This document shows, in pieces, positions 36,725-44,910 of a DNA stretch of 64,000 nucleotides. Each line of letters starts with the position of its first letter. Position 1 is the first letter of the stretch. The translations under genes were made by a program, and so were the position numbers. The notes beneath the pieces were generated by a model. It saw nothing but the letters and a program-made list of their open reading frames with translations. It ran no database searches and was not told the origin of the DNA. Source of the DNA: Pedobacter sp. ASV17. Its GTDB lineage: Bacteria; Bacteroidota; Bacteroidia; Sphingobacteriales; Sphingobacteriaceae. The stretch covers positions 59,610 to 123,609 of the forward strand of contig NZ_JAELTX010000002.1 in the NCBI RefSeq assembly GCF_016429065.1, in the 5' to 3' direction.

Positions 36725-37855
36725 ATGAAAAGAATAAAACAGCTCTTCGCATTAATCATCGTGGTGATGGTTTTAATGGCCGCTAAAAGAAATACGATTG
36801 CCAAGGTAAAACCAGTGGTGATTGGCTATGTAACGGGATATAGTGGCTTAATTAACCCCGATCAGATTAATGCGCAAAAATTAACGCACATCAATTATGC
36901 CTTTGTAAACGTTAAAAACAATCAGGCCTATTTAGATAACGCAAAGCGAGATTCGACCAACTTTGTACGCTTAAATTCATTGAAACAGAAGAATCCAAAT
37001 CTTCAGATCCTCATTTCCATTGGCGGGTGGTCATGGAGCGAAAACTTTTCGGATGCCGTTTTAACCGATTCGTTACGTAAAGGGTTTGCCAAAAGCTCGG
37101 TCGATATTATTCGTAAACACCAATTAGATGGGGTAGATATCGATTGGGAATATCCAGGGATGCCAGGTGAAGCGGGAAACGTATACCGACCAGAAGATAA
37201 ACAGAACTTTACCCTAATGTTTATGGAATTGAGGAAAGAACTTGATATCTTAGAAAAAGAAACAGGAAAGAAAAAGCTTTTAACGACGGCTACAGGCGGA
37301 TTTACTTCCTTTTTGAACAATACAGAAATGGGCGAAGCAGCTAAATACCTCGATTATGTAAACCTGATGACCTACGATTATTATTCTGCTAAGCAAGCCA
37401 AGCACCATACCAATTTGTTCGATTCAAAGGCTTATCCTGCTGATAACTCTGCCGATAAAGCCATTAAAGCTTACATTGCTGCGGGCGTACCCGCTTCAAA
37501 AATTGTTATGGGCATTGCTTTTTATGGTCGCAACCTGCAATTAAATGCCAGTGCCAATAGGGGAATAGGTGATACCATCCTTTCTGCGGCCAATAGTTAT
37601 GGCAAAGGCTATACTTTTTTAAAAGATAGTTTGTTAAATAAAAAGGGTTTTGTAGCCTATCAGGATGAAGAAGCTAAAGCACCGTATTTGTTCAATCCAC
37701 AAACCAAAGCATTTATTTCTTATGATGACGAATGGTCGGTAGACCACAAGTGCCAATACGTATTGAAACACAAATTGGGAGGAGTAATGTTTTGGGAATA
37801 CAGTTCAGATAAAAAAGAGTACTTGCTCAACCAAATCACTAAAAGCTTTAAATAA
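36725..37855 (+). CDS. GH18 glycosidase (chitinase-like)
   Basis: 376 residues with an N-terminal hydrophobic signal (1-20). The (beta/alpha)8 barrel carries SIGGW (98-102) and the full catalytic motif DGVDIDWE (135-142, catalytic Glu142), then LDYVNLMTYDYY and MFWEYSSD. It is a single catalytic domain without a carbohydrate-binding module. GH18 members cut chitin, chitooligosaccharides or N-glycan cores (endo-GlcNAc-ase); the class V-like sequence favours a chitinase-type fold. It is probably periplasmic or surface-bound, acting on the glycans that the two SusCD systems import. Confidence 0.92.
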   Translation: MKRIKQLFALIIVVMVLMAAKRNTIAKVKPVVIGYVTGYSGLINPDQINAQKLTHINYAFVNVKNNQAYLDNAKRDSTNFVRLNSLKQKNPNLQILISIGGWSWSENFSDAVLTDSLRKGFAKSSVDIIRKHQLDGVDIDWEYPGMPGEAGNVYRPEDKQNFTLMFMELRKELDILEKETGKKKLLTTATGGFTSFLNNTEMGEAAKYLDYVNLMTYDYYSAKQAKHHTNLFDSKAYPADNSADKAIKAYIAAGVPASKIVMGIAFYGRNLQLNASANRGIGDTILSAANSYGKGYTFLKDSLLNKKGFVAYQDEEAKAPYLFNPQTKAFISYDDEWSVDHKCQYVLKHKLGGVMFWEYSSDKKEYLLNQITKSFK

Positions 37856-37870
37856 GTTCTATTGCAGTTC

Positions 37871-39382
37871 ATGAAATTGAAAGTCCTCATCCTCGGTTCA
37901 ATAAGTTTATTTCTGTTTGCTCAACAAGCATTGGCGCAAACTTGGACCTCTAACTTGGTTCAACTTAACAAAGATGGTAAGCTCAGCTATGCGCCCAATG
38001 CCAAAGGCGATATTTTGCCAGATTTCAGTAGGGTAGGCTACCATCAGGGCAATCAAGCCATCCCGCAAGTGAAAACCGTTAAAACCCTATCGCCAAACGG
38101 AACAAACGACCAACAGCAAATACAGGAAGCGATTAATGAACTGGCTAAAATGCCATTGAACAAATCGGGGAATAGGGGAGCTATTTTACTAAAAAAAGGG
38201 ACTTACGAAATTCCAGGAACCATTAACATTAACGCTAGTGGGATTGTTTTAAGGGGCGAAGGCACCGATACCAAATTGATAGCCACAGGAACAGGCCAAC
38301 GCAAATTGATCAGCGTAAATGGCAATGGTAAACCTAAAGAGACGCCACAAACCAAAGCGAAAATTATAGATGCTTATGTGCCTGTAGGGGCAAAATCTTT
38401 CCAAGTGGACAATGTTACTAGTTTTAAAGTGGGTGATGATATCATGATTGTACGTCCAGGAACTACCAAGTGGATCCATGATTTGAAAATGGATCAGATA
38501 GAAGCCCGTGAAGGGTTAGTACAATGGAAAGCGGAAGATTATGACCTGTACTTTGAAAGGAAAATTACTGCTATTAAAGGTCAGCAGGTATTTATTGACA
38601 ATCCAGTAGTAATGGCCATGGAAACGCAGTATGGGGGTGGCGAAATCTATCAATACACTTTTGAGAGTAGGATAAGTGAAGTGGGCATCGAAAATATGCT
38701 ATTAGAATCGGCTTATCAGAACGATACCGATGAAAATCACGGTTGGGATGCCGTATGGTTGAACAGGGTTGAAAATGCTTGGGTAAGCGGCGTAACCAGT
38801 AAATACTTTGGCTACTCCTGTGTTAATTTGGGCAATTACAGCAAGCAGGTAACGGTAAAAAACTGTACTTCATTAGCGCCAAAATCTAAAATTGAAGGTG
38901 GTAGAAGGTATTCTTTTAATAATGATGGTCAGCTGAATTTGGTGCGGGATTGCTCGGCCGATGAAGGTAGGCATGATTACGTAACCGGTGCTAAAGTAGC
39001 TGGACCCAATGTGTTTTACAATTGCAAATCTACCAATGCAAAGGCAGATATTGGTCCACACCACCGTTGGGCGGTAGGTACCCTTTACGATAACATCATC
39101 ACTGATGGCGAGATCAACATTCAGGATAGAGGCAATTGGGGCACTGGACACGGTTGGGCAGGCGTAACGCAAGTGTTATGGAATTGCCAAGCCGCAAAAG
39201 TAGCCGTGCAAAACCCTTATGTAAGTGGTGATAACTATGCCATTGGCGTAACGGCCACCAAAATAACGGGTAGGCTAAAAGACCGCCCTGATGGCACTTG
39301 GGAAGGTTTGAACAAAAAAGGATTAACGCCTGTTTCTTTGTATGTTAAGCAATTAGAGGATAGAAAAAATATGAAACTATAA
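37871..39382 (+). CDS. Secreted right-handed beta-helix protein, putative glycan-active
   Basis: 503 residues from ATG 37871. A signal peptide ends near residue 23 (QQALAQ). An N-terminal PNGTNDQQQIQEAI segment resembles pectate-lyase-superfamily proteins, followed by beta-helix coils rich in GNG/GIVLRGEGTD turns. Striking conserved-looking patches are DENHGWDAVWL, EGRHDYVTGA, GPHHRWAVG and GTGHGWAG, with many His, Asp and Arg that could form an active site. I do not recognise a named lyase or hydrolase family. As the last gene of the PUL, 15 bp after GH18, it is probably an enzyme on the same glycan. Confidence 0.75.
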   Translation: MKLKVLILGSISLFLFAQQALAQTWTSNLVQLNKDGKLSYAPNAKGDILPDFSRVGYHQGNQAIPQVKTVKTLSPNGTNDQQQIQEAINELAKMPLNKSGNRGAILLKKGTYEIPGTININASGIVLRGEGTDTKLIATGTGQRKLISVNGNGKPKETPQTKAKIIDAYVPVGAKSFQVDNVTSFKVGDDIMIVRPGTTKWIHDLKMDQIEAREGLVQWKAEDYDLYFERKITAIKGQQVFIDNPVVMAMETQYGGGEIYQYTFESRISEVGIENMLLESAYQNDTDENHGWDAVWLNRVENAWVSGVTSKYFGYSCVNLGNYSKQVTVKNCTSLAPKSKIEGGRRYSFNNDGQLNLVRDCSADEGRHDYVTGAKVAGPNVFYNCKSTNAKADIGPHHRWAVGTLYDNIITDGEINIQDRGNWGTGHGWAGVTQVLWNCQAAKVAVQNPYVSGDNYAIGVTATKITGRLKDRPDGTWEGLNKKGLTPVSLYVKQLEDRKNMKL

Positions 39383-39399
39383 ATATTTAAACACGCCGA

Positions 39400-39860
39400 T
39401 CTTCGTCCACCCTCCGATAGGTCGGAGGGAATGGCGGTATGAAATTCCCCTCTCCTAGAGGGGTGCCCAACTGGCGGGGTGTTCTAGCTTGTTATCATTA
39501 GTTTTAACACATTATAAGCTTAGAGATTTACTTCGTAGCTGCTACGCGGTCTTCGCTACCGAAGTGTCGGTACAGGTTACGCTCTGAATGACAAAGCTAC
39601 TGCTGAAACTAATCACTCTTCCGAACGTTTTTGTCATTCCGACTTTGTGCCTGTCCCGACACTTCGGGAAGGAATCTCTAGAGATTAGCCTTCGGCTGGT
39701 GTAACTATATGGTAAATTGAACCGAGAATTATAATACCTCCCCCTGCCCCCTCAAAGAGGGGGATATAGGAAGTGCGCCCTATTCACAGTTTTTGTCATT
39801 CCGACTTTGTGCCTGTCCCGATACATCGGGAAGGGAACTGTAGCGATTAGTCCTTTTTAC
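39400..39860. repeat. Repeat mosaic, convergent junction after PUL
   Basis: Begins with the hairpin CCCTCCGATAGGTCGGAGGG (39410-39429). It continues with 'cccctctcctagaggggtgcccaactggcggggtg' DNA and two long interspersed elements carrying 'cgaagtgtcggtacagg' and 'gtcattccgactttgtgcctgtcccga' (about 39530-39720 and 39795-39860). Similar blocks recur at 48000-48345. No gene is visible. Confidence 0.8.
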
Positions 39861-39933
39861 TTTTGCTTGGTGTTATCACTAAGCCATTCAAACGAAAATA
39901 ATTAGTCTTTACCGCCAACCAAAAGGAACTTCC

Positions 39934-40497
39934 CTACAAAGCCCCAACACACTTGTAAGTATTGATCATCACCCCGGTAGGGGTGGTTTGGGAGCTTACA
40001 TATGACAACTTGCGAGCCTCAAACTCCTCCGCTAATATGCGTTTGCCTTTACCCAAAAGTACCGGATATACAATGAAAATCACTTCATCCACTAGTCCTG
40101 CTTCCAATAATAAAGAAGTGAGCGATATACTTCCCGAAAGCACCAAGTCTGGACCATCTGCAGATTTTAGTTCGTTAAGTTCTTCAATAATATTTACACC
40201 TAGTCTTTTTACAGGTCCCCAATCCAAACCTTCAGACCTGTGGGTCACCACGTGTTTTGTAGCAGCATTGATGGCGTTGGCCATTGGAAAGTCTCCAGCA
40301 TTTGGCCAAAATTTAGTCCAAGAATCATAAGTGTTTCTTCCAAGTAATAAGTCGAAACCAGCTCCGTAGGTGTTCAGTAGCATGGCCATCCCTTCAGCAG
40401 AACGGTATGGGGTAGTCCATGCACCATAGGTATAGCCTTCGTCATGTTCAATGACCCCATCAAGGGAGATATGTTCGAAAATTCTAATCTTTCTCAT
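39934..40497 (-). CDS. Dihydrofolate reductase-like (RibD C-terminal) protein
   Basis: 187 residues. The start RKIRIFEHISLDGVI, GRNTYDSWTKFWP and the late LVDEVIFIVYPVLLGKGKRI match the RibD C-terminal domain proteins called 'dihydrofolate reductase family'. They probably reduce a pteridine or other NADPH-dependent substrate, and none of the class is a proven housekeeping DHFR. It stands alone, in a repeat-flanked setting. Confidence 0.88.
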   Translation of the reverse strand: MRKIRIFEHISLDGVIEHDEGYTYGAWTTPYRSAEGMAMLLNTYGAGFDLLLGRNTYDSWTKFWPNAGDFPMANAINAATKHVVTHRSEGLDWGPVKRLGVNIIEELNELKSADGPDLVLSGSISLTSLLLEAGLVDEVIFIVYPVLLGKGKRILAEEFEARKLSYVSSQTTPTGVMINTYKCVGAL

Positions 40498-40574
40498 GTT
40501 TAAGTATTTATATATCCAAATCTACGCATGGTTATACACAAGTAAAGGGGGGAATTGGGACAATAAAGAGGGGA

Positions 40575-40690
40575 TAATACTCTTCCGAACGTTTCTGCCA
40601 TTCCGAACATGGAGCCTGCCCAGATACAAACGGGCGGTGTGTTTCTTTGCCACTATTCTCCTTTGGTTGGTGTGATCACCAATCAATAAC
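40575..40690. repeat. Decayed interspersed repeat
   Basis: Fragments 'ttccgaacgtttctgccattccgaacatggagcctgccc' and 'ccttTGGTTGGTGTgatcacc' resemble the long element near 39600-39720, with many changes. Confidence 0.5.
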
Positions 40691-40722
40691 TACTTATTCA
40701 AGACTATCCCCAACCGCAAGAA

Positions 40723-41157
40723 TTAAAATTTCCGCTTTTGATAAGGTGTACCTTGTCCGTCTTCGCAGTAGCTTTTAAGGCTTAAAAGAAACATGGCCCA
40801 ATTGTAATTGCACCATTGGTAAAACTCGGTAAGTTTACGCCAGTCAAAATGTTTTAGGACTACTGCCGTTACCCCATCTTTCTCTGTTAGTTCAAAAGAA
40901 ACGCCTGTACCTACCCATTCAGGATCAGATGCAATGCATTCCCATACTATTTTCTTATTTGGAGACAGTTCCGTTATTTTCATTTTGGTACCGTAATTGT
41001 CATCAAAGCCAAATTCGTTTACAAAACCAAGCTCAGGTTTTACAATCAGCTCTTCTGTCCAAACAGCGGCCAAACCTTCTTGCGTAGTTAAGGTTTCGTA
41101 TACTTTTGTAATAGGTGCTTTGATATAATTGATGTGTTCTATCTTTTCCATTTTCAT
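40723..41157 (-). CDS. SRPBCC (AHSA1-like) protein
   Basis: 144 residues, one START/Bet v 1-type domain. The INYIKAPITKVYETLTTQEGLAAVWTEE start and ENGVTAVVLKHFDWRKLTEFYQWCNYNWAMFLLSLKSYCEDG-type end are typical of AHSA1-family proteins; the latter appears here from about residue 85. They bind hydrophobic ligands or act in stress response. It is isolated, and the ligand is unknown. Confidence 0.88.
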   Translation of the reverse strand: MKMEKIEHINYIKAPITKVYETLTTQEGLAAVWTEELIVKPELGFVNEFGFDDNYGTKMKITELSPNKKIVWECIASDPEWVGTGVSFELTEKDGVTAVVLKHFDWRKLTEFYQWCNYNWAMFLLSLKSYCEDGQGTPYQKRKF

Positions 41158-41317
41158 GATTGTTTGAACACAAAGGTAGCAAGTTAATCTACAGCCATAT
41201 TGTACATATCGGACATACTATGGGGCAAAATGAGACAAGTAATTGTATTCGGTAATTATTGAAGCTCTTCTAATAAGGCAACAACATGGGATGGTTTACA
41301 AAACCAATTATGCTTTG

Positions 41318-41779
41318 TTACTTGGGCAAATGTGCAATCAGTTCCACTTCTAATTTTGCATTTGATATATACAGTCTTTGCACCTGAATCCAAGTAGCGG
41401 CGGGAAAGTCGTTTTTATAAAATTTTTTCCTGGCGTAATTGAACTTTTTCATCTGCTCAATATCTGTAGTATATAGGTTTTCTTTGACCACATTTTCAAA
41501 GGTAGCGCCAAAACTTGCCAGGGAAGCCTTCAAATCATTATAAAGGGAGGTAATTCCTTCAGGAGTAATTTCGGTAGCTACGGCGCCCGAAATATAGAGG
41601 ATATTGTCAACCTTTAATACTTGCGTATAACCAGCAACCGTGTCTTGCTTTAATTTGTTGTTGTTCCAATGCCATTTTTCTTTTTTGATGCCCTTCTCTT
41701 GTGAAAAGGCATTACCAAAAAATAGGAGAAGGGGAAGTAAGATGAAATAGCGCCTCATGATATTGTTTTTAATATTCAT
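41318..41779 (-). CDS. Secreted Rid-family (YjgF/YER057c) protein lacking the catalytic Arg
   Basis: 153 residues with an N-terminal signal peptide (MRRYFILLPLLLFFGNAFS); the ATG at 41758 is an equally good start. The Rid fold is clear: LYISGAVA, then GATFENVVKENLYTTDI, and AATWIQVQRL. In canonical RidA the PARS motif holds the Arg that attacks the 2-aminoacrylate imine. Here it reads PAAT, so imine deamination is unlikely. It may bind another small molecule in the periplasm. Confidence 0.82.
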   Translation of the reverse strand: MNIKNNIMRRYFILLPLLLFFGNAFSQEKGIKKEKWHWNNNKLKQDTVAGYTQVLKVDNILYISGAVATEITPEGITSLYNDLKASLASFGATFENVVKENLYTTDIEQMKKFNYARKKFYKNDFPAATWIQVQRLYISNAKLEVELIAHLPK

Positions 41780-41827
41780 AGCTGGTTTGGTGAGAGCATA
41801 AAGGTATAAAGTTAAGACCAGCTATTT

Positions 41828-42244
41828 TCATTCCTCACTCGGTTTGGTATGCGCTTGTTTTTTCCTTAAAAGCCCGAAAATTAAAACAGTAGCGTAGGCA
41901 AACATTAACCATGAAGCAAAAGTTTTACTGTAGGTTTCGGGCATATTGGGGAATATTTTTTCAAAAAACTGAACGCACAGCGTATCTAGTAGCATACCGG
42001 GCAAAACCATGGCAGCTGCAGACTTTACACTTTCTAGGTTATCCAATTTAAACTTGTTAAATACCGAGGTTGAAATAAGGCCTAAGGCTGGTATCAACAG
42101 GATATACAAAACAACCATGATTAAGGCGTTATCGACCATAAAAAAATGCTGCCCCGCAACCCTAAACAATATGGTGGCGCTTAGCCATACCAAAAAGCCA
42201 ACAATAAAACTAGTAAGTAGATAATGCGCTCGATGTACTTTCAT
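41828..42244 (-). CDS. DUF5367-like membrane protein
   Basis: 138 residues from ATG 42244. Four hydrophobic helices at about 9-30, 37-56, 73-90 and 104-122, with a basic C-terminal RKKQAHTK. It looks like the small DUF5367 family found in Bacteroidota. The function is unknown. It sits between the Rid-like gene and the zinc-ribbon membrane protein gene on the same strand, perhaps in one operon (47- to 52-bp gaps). Confidence 0.78.
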   Translation of the reverse strand: MKVHRAHYLLTSFIVGFLVWLSATILFRVAGQHFFMVDNALIMVVLYILLIPALGLISTSVFNKFKLDNLESVKSAAAMVLPGMLLDTLCVQFFEKIFPNMPETYSKTFASWLMFAYATVLIFGLLRKKQAHTKPSEE

Positions 42245-42296
42245 GATCAATAATCAATTGTTTGCTATATTAATAAGGTGGTTATTAAGGGCCAAC

Positions 42297-42905
42297 CTAT
42301 TTTCTGTCAATATCCATAATTTCTCCTTTTTCAAGCATACTTTTCAGGTCGGCTTTTAATAAAGGGAAAGGCTCATTGATAAAATGTTGATCACCTTTTT
42401 CCTTTAATTCCGAAAGTCCAGTGGCTTTGTTGGTTTCGTAGTAGTTGGGTAGTACGAAAACCGTATCAGCATTCACCTTGTCTACTTTGTATAAGGTATA
42501 TTGCTCCTGACCAATCCTAATTTCGTAAACATCTCCTTTTTGTGGACTCAGGATAATTTTTGCATTCTTTTCATCGTTGCGCTTGCTGGCTATAATTCCA
42601 AAAGTAATCAGCAGAGCAATAATGCCTAGTCCCGCAAAAGTCCATAAGGGTGTTTTTTGGTTTGATTTAAGTGATTCGTAGTGCCCTTTCAGACTAGGAC
42701 TGAACTCTTTCTTTTTGAAAACCAGCAGACATTGACTGCATTGTGTGGCACCAGTTTTTCCAATAGGGAAGGTAGGTATCCAAAAAATATGTGCATGGTT
42801 TTGGTAAATGTACATTTGTACACTGTTTTGGGCCTTGCAGCCAGCGCATTCTTCAAAAATGGTTGTGGTAGCCAATAAGGTTCCTTTGGTTCCGTAAACG
42901 ATCAT
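42297..42905 (-). CDS. Zinc-ribbon-like membrane protein; start abuts a (TTTG)9 repeat
   Basis: 202 residues. An N-terminal Cys4 zinc-ribbon-like element (Cys20/Cys23 and Cys56/Cys59) precedes a membrane helix at 86-106 and a soluble C-terminal domain of about 95 residues (GDVYEIRIGQEQYTLYKVDKVN). I do not recognise the family beyond this. The ATG at 42905 touches a tetranucleotide repeat of nine units on the upstream side, so translation may vary with repeat number. Confidence 0.75.
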   Translation of the reverse strand: MIVYGTKGTLLATTTIFEECAGCKAQNSVQMYIYQNHAHIFWIPTFPIGKTGATQCSQCLLVFKKKEFSPSLKGHYESLKSNQKTPLWTFAGLGIIALLITFGIIASKRNDEKNAKIILSPQKGDVYEIRIGQEQYTLYKVDKVNADTVFVLPNYYETNKATGLSELKEKGDQHFINEPFPLLKADLKSMLEKGEIMDIDRK

Positions 42906-42944
42906 TTTGTTTGTTTGTTTGTTTGTTTGTTTGTTTGTTTGTTT
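42906..42944. repeat. (TTTG)9TTT tetranucleotide repeat, flush with a start codon
   Basis: Nine perfect TTTG units plus TTT (39 bases), which read AAAC on the minus strand and run directly into the ATG at 42905. Such simple repeats change length by slipped-strand mispairing. Here they would lengthen or shorten the 5' leader, not shift the frame. Confidence 0.92.
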
Positions 42945-43154
42945 CTGGTTTTATTTTTCTTTTGAGGTGGAATAGCGGCTAGAGTAGAAAATAGGAGAAT
43001 AAAGTTCGAAGCCGTTGCCTAATCGTATCAGTCTGTTCATCGTGAGCGTATTTTAAGGTGGTAATTTAGGAAAAAAGCTGCTGTTAAAATAATGATTGTT
43101 GTTAAGGATTTATTACGCTTGATTTTGCCCTTTTTAATTTTCTAACTTTGCCAA

Positions 43155-43730
43155 ATGCACGGACAACTATTGAAGCTCATTTCTAAAGACACCACCTTTT
43201 CCGAAAAGGAACAGGAATTGTTCGGACAGTATTTTGAACCAGTGCTTTTTCCAAAAAATCATATCATTGAAGAAGAAGGAAAAGTACCGAAATACCTTTA
43301 TTTTGTGGTATCTGGTTTTGTGCGACTGTTTCACTACAACAGTAAGGGCAATGAAGTGACTACCAATATCAATTGTCCCACAGGATTTGTTACTTCGTAT
43401 ATGCATTTCATCAACCAAACAAAATCTGATGAAAACTTGGAATGTATTACGGAATGTGAGCTGCTTAGAATTACCAAAGCCAATTTGGATTTAATAACAG
43501 GGCAGAGCATGGTTTTTAAGGATTTCAGTATCTCAGTTTTCCAGCAATCGCTCTTCTACCACGAAAACCGTTCTAAAGAATTGGCAGTGCTATCCGCAGA
43601 GGAACGGTACCAGAAACTGATCGAAAACTATCCTAATATCCTACAGAATGTTCCTTTGCAATATATCGCTTCTTTTTTGGGAATGAACCCCAAAAGTTTA
43701 AGCAGAATACGCAAAGAGATGATTAGGTAA
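43155..43730 (+). CDS. Crp/Fnr-family transcriptional regulator
   Basis: 191 residues. A cyclic-nucleotide-binding-type N-terminal barrel runs from residues 15-120 (IIEEEGKVPKYLYFVVSGFVRLF) and the C-terminal HTH reads NVPLQYIASFLGMNPKSLSRIRKE. There is no Cys cluster for an iron-sulfur centre, so it is not a classical FNR. This small form is common in Bacteroidota. It precedes the epimerase gene by 63 bp on the same strand and may regulate it. Confidence 0.92.
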   Translation: MHGQLLKLISKDTTFSEKEQELFGQYFEPVLFPKNHIIEEEGKVPKYLYFVVSGFVRLFHYNSKGNEVTTNINCPTGFVTSYMHFINQTKSDENLECITECELLRITKANLDLITGQSMVFKDFSISVFQQSLFYHENRSKELAVLSAEERYQKLIENYPNILQNVPLQYIASFLGMNPKSLSRIRKEMIR

Positions 43731-43793
43731 CATTTGCGAAGTGGTTTGGGAAAAGTTAGCCCCAATTTTGTGTCATCATTTTAAAACAAAAAT

Positions 43794-44804
43794 ATGGGAC
43801 AGAAAAAAATATCATTGGTAACAGGTGCAAATGGCCATTTGGGAAACAACTTAGTAAGATTGCTGATTGAAAAAGGGATTGAGGTAAGGGCTTCGGTTCG
43901 TAACGTGAACAATAAGGAGCCCTTTGTTGGATTGAATTGCGAGGTAGTGCAGGCAGACATTACCGATAGGCAGTCGTTAATCAACGCTTTGCAGGACGTT
44001 GATGTTTTTTATGCCGTTGGAGCGGTATTTAAGCTCTGGGCAAAAGATCCTAAAAAAGAAATCTACGACGTTAATATTGAAGGCATAAAAAATACCATAG
44101 CAGCTGCGGCTGAAGCAGGTGTAAAACGCATTGTTTATGTGAGTTCTATTGCCGCAACAGATTTCACTAAGCTTCCGATAAAAGAAAGCAACGGCTACAA
44201 CCCCGACCGTAGGGATATGTATTTCAATTCTAAAAATGATGGCGAGAAATTGGCTTTTGAACTCGCAAAAAAACACAATATCGAGTTGGTCGCTATTTTG
44301 CCCTCTGCAATGATTGGTAGTGAAGCCTTTGCACCGTTAAGTGTTTCTTATCATATTATTAACCTGATTTTAAAAAAACAGATTCCCATTGAAACCAAAA
44401 TTACCCTGAACTGGATTGACGTAAAAGATGTTGCCGAAGGTTGCTACCTAGCTGCTACAAAAGGTAAAAATGGAGAACGCTATATTTTGGCCAATGAAAA
44501 ATGTATGTCCATCAAAGATACCACCGTTATTGCACAGCAACTTTTTCCAGCACTAAAAATAAAATTGCCCATAGCAGTTCCTAAAGCAGTTTTGTTTGTT
44601 GCTGCCTGGCTTATGGAAATGGGAAGTAAACTAAGTGGTAAGGCACCTTTAATCTCAACAAAAGACATCGCCATGTTTTCGGGCCTGCAACAAGATTTTG
44701 ATATCTCAAAAGCACGAAAAGAACTGGGCTTTAATCCCAAAAACCCAACGTTGGCCGTAAAAGAAGCAATGCAGTACTTAATGTCAGCCACAAACAAATT
44801 CTAA
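43794..44804 (+). CDS. NAD-dependent epimerase/reductase (extended SDR)
   Basis: 336 residues. The Rossmann start TGANGHLGNNLV has the TGxxGxxG motif, and the active-site Tyr-x-x-x-Lys is YFNSK (about 138-142) with Ser near VSSIA. The C-terminal region ends KARKELGFNPKNPTLAVKEA. It resembles dihydroflavonol-reductase-like or epimerase-type extended SDRs. Substrate unknown. It is downstream of a Crp/Fnr gene and upstream of an OYE-family gene, a setting suggesting a small redox or stress-response set. Confidence 0.88.
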   Translation: MGQKKISLVTGANGHLGNNLVRLLIEKGIEVRASVRNVNNKEPFVGLNCEVVQADITDRQSLINALQDVDVFYAVGAVFKLWAKDPKKEIYDVNIEGIKNTIAAAAEAGVKRIVYVSSIAATDFTKLPIKESNGYNPDRRDMYFNSKNDGEKLAFELAKKHNIELVAILPSAMIGSEAFAPLSVSYHIINLILKKQIPIETKITLNWIDVKDVAEGCYLAATKGKNGERYILANEKCMSIKDTTVIAQQLFPALKIKLPIAVPKAVLFVAAWLMEMGSKLSGKAPLISTKDIAMFSGLQQDFDISKARKELGFNPKNPTLAVKEAMQYLMSATNKF

Positions 44805-44910
44805 ATTATCCATCATATCGTAGGAAACGTCCATTTTCAGGACGCTGTTTTTAGGGGACTTTTGTCATAGAAATTTTTACAAAGGTATCACCCCTAAAAA
44901 CTATACAAAA

